Positions 23,706-36,026 are shown, counted from the stretch's first letter. The stretch is 64,000 bases of DNA from Shinisaurus crocodilurus (GCA_021292165.1 CM037879.1:164726886-164790885); one strand, 5' to 3'. Notes: generated by a model not told the origin, from the sequence alone. Numbers and translations: made by a program.

Positions 23706-24128
23706 TTAACATATACCCTCCTCACTGAGGTACTTTTTTTCCTTTTGGTCCACAAGTCTTGGACACTGAGGTCGTATATGTCCTACAAGCCCACAATGAT
23801 GACAAGTAAGATCAGTTTTGCCAAACAATGGTCTTGTGGTGTTTCCCGCCTTTTCGGTGGTCAACTGACTTTTGGCTCCCTCAGCTTCCTTTTTGAACCC
23901 TCCAGGCTTATACACAGGCTTTGTGGTAGTCTCTTTATTAGTCTTGCCTGTCATATTATAGCCCCGGTTCAAGGTTGTAGGGTTTCTGTCCATCACTAAT
24001 AATCTTATCTCCTGAGGTATTTGAAAAACCAGTTGATCTTTTATCATAAGATCAACCAAATCTTGTTTGGTTTTTACCTCAGCACAAGTGATCCATTTCC
24101 CAAAATGATCAGCTAACTTGTGGCTCAA
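23706..24128 (-). pseudogene. Retrotransposon Gag fragment: SCAN-like capsid end plus CCHC knuckle
   Basis: A 140-codon open frame. Residues ~1-55 (LADHFGKWITCAEVKTKQDL, then a stretch ending QIPQEIRLLVMDRNP) follow the pattern of the second half of a SCAN domain, which is known to derive from the capsid of Gmr1-like gypsy elements. Residues ~60-105 are a Lys/Thr-rich linker. A zinc knuckle CHHCGLVGHIRPQC (C-x2-C-x4-H-x4-C) follows near 112-125, then a stop soon after. The N-terminal half of the capsid is missing: the frame ends at a MIR-like SINE (24,132 onward). No pol was seen downstream. A cellular SCAN gene is possible, but the knuckle directly after the capsid favours an LTR-element Gag. 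Whether it belongs to the solo-LTR family A is unknown. Confidence 0.75.
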
Positions 24129-24131
24129 CTC

Positions 24132-24243
24132 CAGATTTATTTATTTTATTTATTTTCCTTGCAAGGAACCCAAGGCGGCTTACATAATTCTCATCCTCCT
24201 CTCCATTTTATCCTTACAACAACCCTGTGAGGTAGTTAGGATA
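24132..24243 (-). mobile_element. MIR/CORE-like SINE 3' part
   Basis: ATTTATTTATTTTATTTATT tail, then CAAGGAACCCAAGGCGGCTT and CAACAACCCTGTGAGGTAG. The tRNA-like head is missing. It abuts the Gag fragment. Confidence 0.78.
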
Positions 24244-24754
24244 AGACCTGGACGAAACAGCATTAGTGCCAGTACATAATTCCTGATTGTCTGAGATAAT
24301 TTGAGGAGCAGCAGCAGATCCCACCTCCACACAAAAAAGCAGATCCTCCCTCCACACACCCATCACTACTTTTAAGGCAAATGTTGAACCTGGAGAACAT
24401 TTGCCTCAGGAGTATAGAATGTTAGGGGAAGAAGTATGCATTGCTTCCTGATAATGGAAAGCGGTAGCCTATGAAAGCTCACTCACACCACAATATATTT
24501 GGTAGCCATTATGGTGCCACAGGATTCCTTGTTATTTTTGGTACAACAACAAACTAATGTTTTTCTACTGATGTTCTTTCGGTAGATACACAGCATTTGG
24601 CATACTTTATATTTGACCACAGTGTTGTTCCATTTGTCATGCAGACCAAACTGGAATTTCCTGTGCAGCGATAAAGTAAATAGAGTGAATATCCACCCAC
24701 TTACATAATATTACACATCATCACAAATATTAGCAACAAAACCCAACTGAAACA
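24244..24754. other. No gene seen
   Basis: Unique-looking sequence up to the start of the right duplicate. If the assembly-overlap reading is right, its counterpart lies just left of the window. Confidence 0.5.
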
Positions 24755-26511
24755 AGACATTTTATAGTTAGTTGATTTTGTATATTTAAAAGGTATCGAG
24801 TTCCTGATGATTGAATGACTGTGTTCTGTGATGTACTTGAGAAAGTGTGGAATACCCATGGGTAGGGATAGAATGGGATGGAACATCTGAATGTATGATT
24901 ATTGCAGCCATGTGAAAATGTCACTCTAAAACTGTTCTGCTTATTAAACCCATGCATCTGTTCTGGGGAAATAAAGATTTGAGTCTTTAAGTCATATCAT
25001 AATGAACTTACACAAGAGTAAAGACTACACTGATCAGTGCAAATAATTAGTTCCAGAAAGATCCCACTCTGGAGAAGGTTGCACACACAAAAAACAAACC
25101 CATGATGACATTTTCTGTTCGGGGTAAAGATTTCTGTTTATTCAAACATGATATTTTGCCTTTTGTTGTGCGAGGACCTGCCTTTTATTGCGTTATTGAA
25201 ACATCATCAAGTCTGGAAACCCTAACAGCACTCCATGAAAACCCAATGCTTCAGTTGAGAAATCTAAATTCAAGCAGCTTCATAGACTTGGCAGCCCACA
25301 TAATAACAATACATATGTGCTCAAAGCCTGTTAGAAAGCAAAATGGGAAAAGGCATCAATGCTTCTGGTGATGGAGAGAGATTGGGGCCCTGTTCTAATG
25401 ATGTATTTCCGTGTTGAGAGAGAGAGAGATATCCAAAGTCAAACTTTGCCACGACTACAATTTGTTGATTGTTCACCAGTGGTGCTACCCGACTCTCTCA
25501 CCGGTCTTTGACACAAACACAATCCTCAGAGCATTGCCTCCTGCCTGTTTTTCAGTTTTACTCTAGTGTAAAAAGGGGTCCCAATCCAGGTCTAAAAAGA
25601 CCCATCATCCATGCGAGGGCTCTGATATAGATTGCCCCCTGCCATCTACTCTGGAGTAAAAAAGAAAGAAAGAAAGAAAAGAAGACATAGCTGCTTGATA
25701 CAGATTAAGGTAATTCTCTTTTGGCCCCATGTCTCAGCAATCTTTTCGTAATACATGCGAACAGAACAGCTTTCTGTTTTTGAAGGGAAAGCTCTTCAGT
25801 GTCTTGGGCCAGCACTTCACTATGGGTGACGCATGGCCAGCCTTGCCTGCAGGAATGTGATACTAATATCCCCCCATTGCTGTGGAATAGAACACTGGAA
25901 TTGTGGGGGACCCAGGGATGGCTCTGGCCCAGGCAGATGGCTGTGTTACCAGTAATGGCTAGCCTTGGAGTTTTTGGCTCTGGATTATTACAGCCTTGCA
26001 GATTGGCAACATGAACCAAAACAAACAAACAAACAACAACAAGAAACCCATGCCAAAAAACTGCAAACGTTTCATTCTGCTACTGAGATTAAAAGCAAAA
26101 CCCGAGATTCTGCAGAGCTGCCAGGCAAATCATAGCAGTGGCATGCAGCATTGTAAGGGGGAGATTAGTGCAGCTCTTTAGGCAAACTCCAAAAACACGC
26201 CTCAGATGTTTCCAACTCAGTTAAAACAGGACCCAGCAGGAGGAGTGATGCATACAGACCAGATGTACAGAGAGTGATGAAGATGTGCTGTTCTGTGGAC
26301 TTCTTTCGATACAGGCCTTGCTCTTTAGAACACACCACAGGCACATACCTTCAGTGCAACATCAGGCAGGCAAAAAGAAATTGTAGCCCAGTGAGAAATT
26401 GAAACCAAGGACCGATATTGATTGGGACCCTTCATCCCCACACTGGATGTTGTGGAATCCAGGGTGCCTTTCAAATTCTGGAGGCAAGGAACAGAGAGGT
26501 GTGTGAAGGAC

Positions 26512-27461
26512 TGAGGCCTACACAGGCCTAAGCTAGTTGAAGCCTGTAGGCCCAAACACAGTCCTAAGTTAGTTGAAGCCTGAAGGCCCAGACATTTCTT
26601 GATGGGAGGGGGCATTTGTGAGTTTCAGTTCACCCAATAGAATTTAAGTATCATTTCTCCTGTTCGAGGTCACATGGGTGTAACCTTCCAATCCTGGGAA
26701 GGGTTTATAAGGAGGTGGGGTGTAGCCAGCTAGTCAGAGCTAGACAGTCTAGGAAGGAGAGCACTAGCTAGTTAGACAGACTGGGGAAGGAATCCTGGAG
26801 GCTTACCAGTGACAGTAGCTAAGTTAGAGAACCTTGTGTTATTTTTTTTTAAAATTATTATTATTATTATTATTATTAATATTAATATTAATTTTATTTA
26901 TATATTGCCCAACAGCCGAAGCTCCCTGGGTGGTTCACAACAATCCATAAAAACACATAATACAATATACAATAAAACCATTATACAAAATTTAAAAACC
27001 TGAACTTAAAAGCAAACAAACATATAAATAAACAGGAAATGCAGTGAGACCAAATCCACCCCGCCATACACTAAGAGTTAAAGGCCTCAATATAGAGGGC
27101 AGTCTTAACCTGGCGCCGAAAAGATTGTAAAGGCGCCAGGCGGGCCTCAGGAGGGAGCTTGTTCCAGAGGTTATCCTTTTGTTTCCCTTATACTGGCTTT
27201 TGAATTATTACCTACCGCTCTATTTGTGTAATTTCCCTAAATCAGTCTGAATCTACATTACCCATAGTTCTAAGTAAACTGTTCTTGTTTACCACAAGTG
27301 TTGGAGTGTCTTTTTCACCACGCCTAAGGCCTAATCCCACGGTACTGGGGTCAGGAGGTAAACAGGCAGAGGAGTGGTCTCCTGGTACAGGAGGGCTGTT
27401 AAAGAGGCAGAGATCTTTAAGGAGCTGATCAAGGTGTCCTGGCCACAGTGGAACCTTGACA
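26512..27461 (+). mobile_element. Solo LTR (family A), right-copy equivalent
   Basis: Same insertion as 1,772-2,731, with the same AGGTG target duplication at 26,507-26,511 and 27,462-27,466 and the same internal L2 fragment. It is therefore a copy of one integration, not an independent event. Confidence 0.88.
26843..27169 (-). mobile_element. L2-type LINE 3' fragment, right-copy equivalent
   Basis: Equivalent of 2,115-2,442 in the second copy of the large duplication, with GTTAT at 26,838-26,842 and 27,170-27,174. Confidence 0.75.
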
Positions 27462-29182
27462 AGGTGTATGGAGGATGGTTTCAATCTTTAAATTCTCCCC
27501 CCCCCCCCCGCAGATTGCTCATGGATTTTTTTAAAGTCAGGATAATATTTTGGCTCCTATCTGACTGCAGAGGAGATGTGTTCTCCACTTGGCCCCTTGC
27601 CTATTCACCCTCATGAAACCAAACACATATATGGGATGGAACATAACAGGCCCTGATGCCAAGGATAAGGTCATATGTACTGCAGCCTATATGGAGTGAA
27701 GATTTATGGCAACATGTAGAAAAATGTGGAACAAAGAGAACTGGAGAAAGCGAACTCCCCATAAATGCACCATGTTTTGGAGAACACCAGAAATACTTAG
27801 GCTGGAGAAAAGGCTTTGCAAATACCTCAAGTTCACAAAGCTACTTGTCGAAAAAACTGTTGGAGGAAGAGATAATTTATTGGTGTGGATGCAGTTATGT
27901 TCAAAGTATGTGTTTGTCTTGGAACAGGCTAGTTTAGGAATTCAGCCAGGTCTAGATCAGGATAACTCTGATTGGCTTTTCCCGAGGCCCAGGACATTTT
28001 GCTGCCTGAGGTGAAGAATAAAATGGTGCCCCGCATACAGAAGTCACCAAGAGTGATAGTGGAATCTTACTTCAACAGTGGCGAACGGGCACTGTCCCCC
28101 AGTGAACCTGAGGACAACAGGCTAGCTTAGGGGGTGCAGGGAAGGCTGTGTAGAACCCACAGTTCTGTCCTCTAACCCCTCTCTGATGACCCCCACCGCA
28201 TCTGCTGCCTGAGGTAGCTGCCTGCCTCACTCTGCCTAATGGAAGGGCTGGGCCTGCTCTTCCCTATTGAGTTAGCTGCATAGAAGGGGCTGGTTTGCCC
28301 CACCTTTGCTGGGATGAACAGGAGGCATGGGTTGGCCAGTGGTGCCTTGTGACACTGGCTAGCCAATGAGCAGCGGAGGGGCAGCCTGGCTTAAAATGCA
28401 GCTGCCTCCCCTTAGCAGCAGCATTCAGCAAGTGCCAGCCCTGCCCACCCTCCCAGGACTTGGAAGTGTGGGGTTAGCCACCATTAGGAGCTGAATAGGA
28501 ATTTTGGGCATGTTGCCTAGATTTCATGGCTCCTACCCTGAAAGGCAGCCAAGAAATACTTTAAATAAATAAAATTGGCTGGAGGTGATGCCTACTTTTC
28601 ACCTTCTCCACATTGCAGGCATTTCTCAGGAAGAGGCTCCATAATTCAGTTTGATTTATAATGCTCAATTGGTCAGTCACATCAAATAATGTGGGCAGAT
28701 CTGCCAGGTCCATTTCTGTGGATTTCCTCCATTTCTCACTACTAAGTCCATTCCATTCCATGACAGTTCAATGTGGATTTTTTTTTTTTTTTTTTAAAGA
28801 AATACATCAGTATGGAGTTTTTGGAACATATTTTTAAGAATTGTGCATTTTTGTGCACCTTTCTTAAATTGTAGGTATGTTTTGTATGCATCCACCCATT
28901 TCACTAAAATATGCCTTTTTCGTTGCATTTTTCAAATGTGTGCATTTCATCAGGTACTTCCCCCCCCACACACACCCGTTTTGCAGATTGCATCACAAGT
29001 CCAGAAATCTATGGCTTTCCGAATGTCTATTTCTGGGTGATATGGGTTGGATAATTCCAGTTTAAAAAATCCGTTGAAGCAGATTTCTCACACATAGCCA
29101 GTTAGATCTAGCAGGACCTGTGCAAGTTGGGAGGGATTGAACTTTAGGCTATTCTGGCAAACATCCATGAAATTAAACCAGA

Positions 29183-29320
29183 CTTCTCCAACATAGTGCC
29201 TCCCAGATATGCTGGGCAACAACTCCCATCATCCCCAGCATTCTTGACCATTGGCCATGGTGGCTGGGAATAATGGGATTTGTCGTTCAACACATCTGGA
29301 AGGCACCATGTTGGGGAAGA
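29183..29320. mobile_element. Degenerate foldback MITE (family C), right-copy equivalent
   Basis: Second copy of the element at 4,451-4,587 within the large duplication. Confidence 0.55.
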
Positions 29321-30103
29321 CGAATATGCTGAATATACACATGGATATTGAAACGTGTTGAAATGGCTGATACACTGCAAACCGTGTGCTCCCCACATTC
29401 CATCTTAGTTTTCGATAGACTCAACTGTGGGGAAAGAACCATTTGAGCAACATCCCCCCCCGCCAAACTTGGATCTTGTGGCTAGGGTAATTGTAGATTT
29501 TAAAAGCCTCACTTTGTAAATTGCTAGCCCCCTTTCTCTAAAAAAAACCCACACAACAAAAACTTTAGGTTTTCCTTCTAAAGCAACCCGGGGTTCAGCT
29601 ATCGAAAAATCCAGCCTGAAAACTGAGAAATACAGCTCAATTGTTCTCACACCAACTCTGGCATTTCCTTTAGTCTTTTCACCCCTCTTAACACTTCATT
29701 TCTAAACAGATGCACTTAGACAGTTGTTTTTCATTAGTGCAAAACAAGAGAGAGGGGTACATTAGTGCAAAACAAGAGAGAGGGGTACATTCGTTTAGGG
29801 ATTTGTCCAGATTCCATGATTGTTTCTTCTGCTATGGATCTGAAGGGCTTCTCAATTTTCATTACCTACCTCTGTTTCATTGTCCCACTGTGCATCCCTC
29901 TGATCGCACTGAGGAAGCGGAAGCTTGTAGCTCAGCACTAGGGTCTGTGCCTTCCATGCAAGATGGCAAGATGTGAAGATGTGATCCTTGGTATCTCCGG
30001 TTAACAGGATCTCAGGTAGCAGAGCTATGGAATCCCCATCGGCCCGAGATCTTGAGAGTGGCTGATAGTCAAAGTAGACAATACTGGACTAGAGCAGGGG
30101 TGA

Positions 30104-33100
30104 ATGAATGAATGAATGTTTATTACGGTCATTGACCAGAACCAGCAAAAAACAACATTATAACAGAAAAACAATCCATGCTACAAACATAACTGCTGTA
30201 CACCAACATACATCTGAAGTGTATAGGGTTCATAATTTTACATCAGTCAGAGGCTAAGAAGGTGTGGCAAGTTATAGCATATGCACAAAATTTAGCCACT
30301 TTATTAGTGATCTGTGGAACCTTATCAGAGAGTAGCAAGGAAATGTAAAATTTTTCAGTTCTGCCCGGGCAGTTATATAAAATAGGTAAAATAAGATCTT
30401 TACGAAGATCCCGGTAGAAGGGGCAGTATAAAAGTACATGACCCACAGTTTCAACTTCCCCATTCTTACAGGGACAGAGACGATCATGAAATGGTATTCC
30501 CTGATATCTCCCCTCCAAGAGCATAGAGGCAAGACATCAAATGTGGCTAATGTAAAAGCCTTCATATACTTCGGTAAAGTCAACTCAACCAAATAAGCTT
30601 GGGGCTCAAAGATCTTATTTCCTAAAGGGCTAAATTTACACAGTAAGCTTATATGTTCTTGCAATACAATGTCCCAGATTCTCTGCTTAACGGCTATCTT
30701 AGCGTTAGAGTAACCCAGCGCTAATAAAGCATTGGGAGAAAATCCCAGACGTGATAGTTGGTTACACAAATGCTTTTTCCATTTCGATTGGAAAGGATCC
30801 AACAATATCAGTGGAGCTAGCCCGACTGCTAAGAATATAAGTTTTAACCAGTAATTTATCATATACAAATTAGTGCGGGCAGCAATGGGAACTAAACCAG
30901 CCTCTAGCCGTAGAGCTGCATTAGGAACACAGTGAGGTACAGAAAATATAACTCTTAGAAATTTGGTCTGAATAATTTCTAAGGGACGGAGATTATGATA
31001 AGCACACAATTGGGACCCATATAACATTTGGGCAATAATTTTGGCCACAAACACCTGGATCGCAGAGGGGATATATTGCCCACCTTTAGTAAAGAAAAAT
31101 CTTATCAGTGCTGCGGCACTCCTCCGCACATTTGCTGCAGCATAATTTATATGGGTGAGCCAAGATCCAGATGCATGGAACATAATTCCCAGGTATTTGT
31201 AGCTAGCAACCTGTTCAATGAGATTTCCATTAATTGTCCATTTGTGCTTAATTTTCCTCCTGCTAAAGACCACCACTTTGGTCTTGGTGTAATTAATTGT
31301 TAACATCTCCTCGGTGCAATATAATTGCAATGCCCTCATTAGTCGTCTTAATCCAATACTAGTTAGGGATAACAACACAGCATCATCAGCATATAGAAGT
31401 ATTGACAGAGGACGAGTGTTCAACTTAGGGGGGTGAAAGTCGGGGTTTGATAATTTCTTCACTATTGAATTAATATAAAAATTAAACAAAGTGGGAGCTA
31501 GAATACATCCCTGTTTCACTCCATTAAATGTGGACACTGGTCTTGATAAAACCCCTAGCAGCTGGTTGCAATTCACCCGTAGCCTCGTATTTTCATGCAG
31601 ACATCGCATAAGCAGTAATAATCTTCTATCAATATTAGTGTTCTCAAATTTAGCCCATAATTTATCTCTGGGAATAAGATCAAAGGCTGACTTAAAGTTG
31701 ATAAGAACAGAAAAGAGGGCACCAGCTTTGGGAGTGGCATATTTATCGACTAGATGTTGCAGAATAAATCCTTGATCCATTGTTGATCTTCCTGTTCTAA
31801 ATCCAGCCTGTTCTTCTTCAAGTATATTCTCTACACATAACCAGTCCAATAGTTTATCGAGCAGATAGTTTGCTAATTATACTCAGCAAACTAATTGGAT
31901 GGTAATTGGCTGGGTCAGATCTATTCCCTTTCTTATGTACTGGGATAATAATAGCTACACCCCAGTCATCTGGGATACATGCTGTATGGTCTATCCATGT
32001 AAATAGGGATGCTAATACAGGGGCCCACCAGTCAAGGTTGGCCTTTAGTAAATCAGCAGGAATATTATCAGGCCCTGGAGCCTTGCCTGGTTTTAACTGT
32101 TGTATCAGTTTGGTAATTTCTTGGATAGATACAGGTGCCCACTCCTCCATACATTCTACACTTCCCTGCGGTCCCTGGGGACTTTCACAGTTCATTGCAT
32201 AAATACTCTTGAAATATGACTCCCATATAGTAGGAGAAATATAGGAGTCAAGTTTGGCTGAGTAGCCATGCAGGCCGCCAGCAATTAACCTCCAGAAAGC
32301 GGCTGAATCATTCGATTTGGATGCAGTTATTAAACTCTGCCAAAGATCTTTCTGTGCCTGGTGCTTTTTCCTCCTGATTAAGGCTTTGTATTTCCTTTTC
32401 AACCCAAACCATTCATCAGGGATCTTTGCCATATTCTGTTCCCTATATCGTCTGTATATGGCCACTAGATTCTTTTTCGCCTCATTACATTCCCCATCGA
32501 ACCATGATTTAGAATTATAAGCAATAGATGGCTTACTTCTTGGGTTTTTATGTATTAAAAAATTCTGTAGGGAATGAATTAACTTCCCATAATTCTCTAG
32601 TATGGATTCGATGGAGTCAGCTGTTCTAATGGAGGAATTAAAATATAGGTACAACTCTGTGTGAAGTAATTGTCTCAGGGAGTCTTCATGCTTACTGGAC
32701 CACTTAATACGAGAGGCTCTAAGATCAACATCAATTAATTATGTTGATTCTATATCTGCATACATTTTTAAATCTCTGAGGTCCAGAATTAAAGCCAAAG
32801 GCAAATGATCACTCTCTGGACGACAATCAACCTTAAAGTCGGACACCAGATTTAACAAATTATAAGAAATCATAGCATAGTCAATTGTAGATGCTCCAGA
32901 GTTAGATAAAAATGTAAATCCCCCAGGTCTATCACCTTTCATACTCCCATTAACAAGGGTCAAATCTAGGTTATTGATCATATTCAAAAGGCAAAAATCT
33001 GCATAATTGTAACCTTGATCCTTAGAGTGCCTGTTGGGAAGCTGGTGACCAGGTTCGAGGGGTGTCGTATGAAAACGCGAGAAAAGAACTTCATCATTTT

Positions 33101-33183
33101 CACCTATCCTAGCATTAAAGTCACCTGCGACAATAATAGAAGCTTCAGGGTAGAGTAGCATCAAACTTATTAATATATTAATA
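30104..33183 (-). mobile_element. 5'-truncated APE-type LINE with 17-bp target duplication
   Basis: A 3,080-bp insertion flanked by the perfect 17-bp direct repeat GACTAGAGCAGGGGTGA (30,087-30,103 and 33,184-33,200). The minus-strand 3' end is AATAAACATTCATTCATTCA, a short tandem tail. The coding part runs from the endonuclease catalytic region to the C-terminal Cys/His motif; everything upstream of the GDFNAR motif is missing, the usual result of target-primed reverse transcription. The target was the end of a pre-existing hAT MITE (33,192-33,480). Clade is not certain: the domain order fits I-group/Vingi-like elements, but I cannot assign it without a search. The LINE at 38,450-45,670 is a diverged relative. 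Confidence 0.92.
30243..33164 (-). pseudogene. LINE endonuclease-reverse transcriptase (ORF2), inactivated
   Basis: N to C: the endonuclease part (32,739-33,164) shows VAGDFNARIG, STIDYAMIS and ESDHLPLAL, the GDxN and SDH catalytic motifs of APE-type nucleases. It continues in frame past a single TAA into 31,854-32,654, with KAPGPDNIPADLL and IIIPVHKKGN. A frameshift near 31,860 then leads into a 525-codon frame (30,272-31,849) with QAGFRTGRS, GCILAPTLFNFYIN and LLYADDAVLL. A further frameshift near 30,520-30,540 puts the C-terminal CPCKNGEVETVGHVLLYCP motif in another frame (30,243-30,524). RT motif A reads LINFKSAFD: the first metal-binding Asp is Asn. The copy cannot be active. A cellular role is unlikely. 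Confidence 0.85.
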
Positions 33184-33191
33184 GACTAGAG

Positions 33192-33480
33192 CAGGGGTGA
33201 AGAACTTCAGGCCTGGGGGCCCAATTTGGCTCTCGGGTGTGTGTGTCCCAATACAGCCCTCCAGGGTTCCTCAGATGGCTCCACCCCCTTTCCCCCAATC
33301 AACCAATCATTTGGTGGTTCCCTGGCTTTTCTGCAGTTCTTTCCCCCCATTCTAAAAGGTTGAAATGCCTCAAAATATGCTGGTATTTTTGGCCCTGCCC
33401 ACCACTGGAATGCACCCCCCCCAAGAGCTTATCTGAAATGGAATCCAGCCCTTGGGCCAAAAGAAGTTCAACACCCCCTG
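33192..33480 (+). mobile_element. hAT-type MITE (family B), right-copy equivalent
   Basis: Equivalent of 8,433-8,721, with GACTAGAG at 33,184-33,191 and GGCTAGAG at 33,481-33,488. The LINE at 30,104-33,183 inserted at its first bases, so the MITE is older than the LINE. Confidence 0.8.
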
Positions 33481-33884
33481 GGCTAGAGGGTCAGTTTAAG
33501 ACAGCTTCTTGTGTTCAATGGGAGGCCAAAGTCACAGAGTTCTCAGATGTGTCAGACAATGGGGTGACCTCACTGATGATGATGACTAATATTATCGGGT
33601 ATGAAGAGGGGGTGATGTTATAGTGAAGCTACGCTGGCTGGGGCATGCTGGGAGTTGTAGGCCAAAAACATCTGGGGGCCCAAGGTTGGAGAACACTGGT
33701 CTAGTAAGTCTAAAAATTGGTCATATTTATGACCTCTCCAACAAGGCATGCACTTAGTGTACACACACATTTAAGTTACTGGGACCACTGAGCACGTAAG
33801 CTTGATTTGATTTCTATATCCCCCAAAATTACGGGGAAATAAGTGAACATTGGGGGGACACACACCTTAATTTAAATATCATAT

Positions 33885-35058
33885 ATTTTTCAGATGTGTT
33901 GTTCTGATGTGACAGGAAACATGCTATTTAATATCTACATGAAACCGCTGAGTGGGGTCATCCGGAGTTTTGGAGTGCGTTGCCAACAATACGCTGATGA
34001 CACGCAGCTCTATTTCTCCTTTTCATCTTCAGCAGGTGAGGCTGTGGATGTGCTGAACCAGTGCCTGGCTGCGACAATGGACTGGATGAGGGCTAACAAA
34101 CTGAGGCTCAATCCAGACAAGACTGAGATGCTATTAGTGGGTGGTTCCTTTGACCGGATGGAGGGTGTTCAACCTGTTCTGGATGGGGTTGCACTCCCCT
34201 TGAAGGAGAAGGTTCGTAGCTTGGGGGGTGCTCCTGGAGCCATCTTTGTCCCTTGAGGCTCAAGTGGCCTCAGTGGCAAGGAGTGCCTTTTACCAGCTTC
34301 GGCTGGTGGCCCAGCTACGCCCCTATCTGGACAGGGATAGCCTGGTCTCAGTAATCTACGCTCTGGTGATCTCTAAACTAGACTACTGCAATGCACTCTA
34401 CGTGGGGCTGCCTTTGAAGACTGTTCGGAAGCTGCAGCTAGTGCAAAATGCGGCAGCCAGGCTTATTGCAGGGACCGGAAGGTCCGAGCATATTACACCA
34501 GTTCTGGCCCGCTTGCACTGGCTGCCAATATGCTTCCGAGCCGAATTCAAGGTGCTGGTTTTAACCTATAAAGCCCTACACGGCTTAGAACCACAATACC
34601 TGACGGAACGTCTCTCCCAACCGTTATCTACCCGGACACTACGCTCAACATCTGGGGCCCTCCTCCGACTGCCACCTCCAAGAGAGGCTCGGTTGGTGGC
34701 AACGAGGAGGAGGGCCTTCTCGGTGGTAGCCCCCCAGTTATGGAATCAGCTCCCCACTGAGACCCGCCTGGCGCCAACCTTACTATCTTTTCGGCGCCAG
34801 GTTAAGACTTCCCTCTATGCCAAGGCATTTAGTTAGGAGCTTGGAAGTTGGAATAGCACGGGGGGGATTGTCACCTGTAGGCTCAGTTTTATTGGCTTTT
34901 GTATTGTTATTTTAAACTGTGTTTTTAAATTTGGTTTTTAATTTTTTAAACTGTTTTGTATGTTTTAATGCTGTTTTTATGTATAGAGTGTTGTGAACCG
35001 CCCAGAAAGCTTCGGCTATGGGGCGGTATATAAATGAAATGAAATAAATGAAATGAAA
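33885..35058 (+). mobile_element. L2-type LINE, 5'-truncated, right copy
   Basis: Same insertion as 9,120-10,284, with a better preserved frame: RT from just before YADD to the stop at 34,836, then the 3' UTR and TGAAA-type tail. The lack of the 5' part is typical of L2 copies. Confidence 0.87.
33894..34836 (+). pseudogene. L2 reverse transcriptase C-terminal part
   Basis: Two overlapping frames, 33,894-34,256 and 34,228-34,836. The first has CQQYADDTQLYFSF (RT motif C) and NKLRLNPDKTEML. The second has KLDYCNALYVGLP, KLQLVQNAAARLIAG and LARLHWLPI, hallmarks of the L2 C-terminal region, and ends at a natural stop after LYAKAFS. They are split by a run of six G at 34,223-34,228. The left copy has five G at the same place (9,457-9,461) and stays in frame, so the shift may be a homopolymer error here. 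The fingers and most of the palm are absent, so it is non-functional. Confidence 0.85.
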
Positions 35059-35398
35059 CCAGTTTAACTGCCAGCAAGACAGTTGTCACTTTAATTGAGG
35101 CTTCTCTAGACTTGCTGGATAGATGGGGAAAAAATCTTTGTCATGTTGCTTTTTGGTGGTTTTCCTTTCTTTTCCTTTCCTTTCCTTTCCTGGTGGCAGT
35201 GTCAACAGGCAGGTTGTGCGGTGCCTTTGGGGCTAAAGAAGGCTGCCTTCCCTTTGAAATGGCTGACTTTCTAATTGCATGGGGACTAGATAATATACAA
35301 TCACCACTGAACAGGGCTGGTGTTTTCATTTTTTAAAACAAACAAACAAACAAACACCTGTTATTTATTTATTTGTTTCTTTGTTTATTATATTTATA

Positions 35399-35653
35399 TA
35401 CACTAATACCTTGGATTGCAAGTAACTTGGTTTGAGAGCGTTTTGCAAGACAAGCAAATTTTTAAATATTTATTTAATTTTTAAAAACTTGATATACAAG
35501 CGACGCCTTGCAATACAAGTACTGTAGTACGGCTTAAATTAAAAATCTCTGTACAAATTTTTTTTGGGAGGATTTCATTTTGATATAAGAGTGTTTTGGA
35601 TTACAAGCACGTTTCCAGAACTAATTATGCTCTCAATCCAAGGCATGACTGTA
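35399..35653. mobile_element. Tc1/mariner-type MITE, right-copy equivalent
   Basis: Same insertion as 10,627-10,881, within the second copy of the large duplication. Confidence 0.85.
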
Positions 35654-36026
35654 CTGCCTTTTTTCTTGCAAGGAACTCAAGGCGGCTTACATAGATTTCA
35701 TAGATCATAGAGTTGGAAGGGGCCTACAAGGCCATCGAGTCCAACCCCCTGCTTAATGCAGGAAACTAGAGGAGGGGTCTCCCATCCAAGTAATAACCAG
35801 GCCTAACTCTGCTTAGCTTTCCACACTCAGACAAGCTGAGCCAGCGTAAGCCACAGGCCTGTATATAATCCTCATCCTCTCCATTTTATCATCACAACAA
35901 CCCTGTGAGGTAGGTTAGGCTGAGAGTCCATGACTGACCCAAAGTCACCCAGTGAGCTTCATGGCTGAGGGACTAGAACCCTGATCTCCCAAGTCCTAGT
36001 CCAACACTCTGATCACTACGCCACAG
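35654..36026 (-). mobile_element. MIR/CORE-like SINE, right-copy equivalent
   Basis: Same element as 10,882-11,254, interrupted by the 5S-SINE at 35,693-35,862. Confidence 0.82.
35693..35862 (-). mobile_element. 5S-rRNA-derived SINE, right-copy equivalent
   Basis: Equivalent of 10,921-11,090. Confidence 0.88.

Noticed and set aside
28778..28796. Poly(T) tract as evidence of a processed pseudogene or L1 tail
   Set aside because: No retrocopy sequence precedes it on the minus strand, and no target duplication was found around it.
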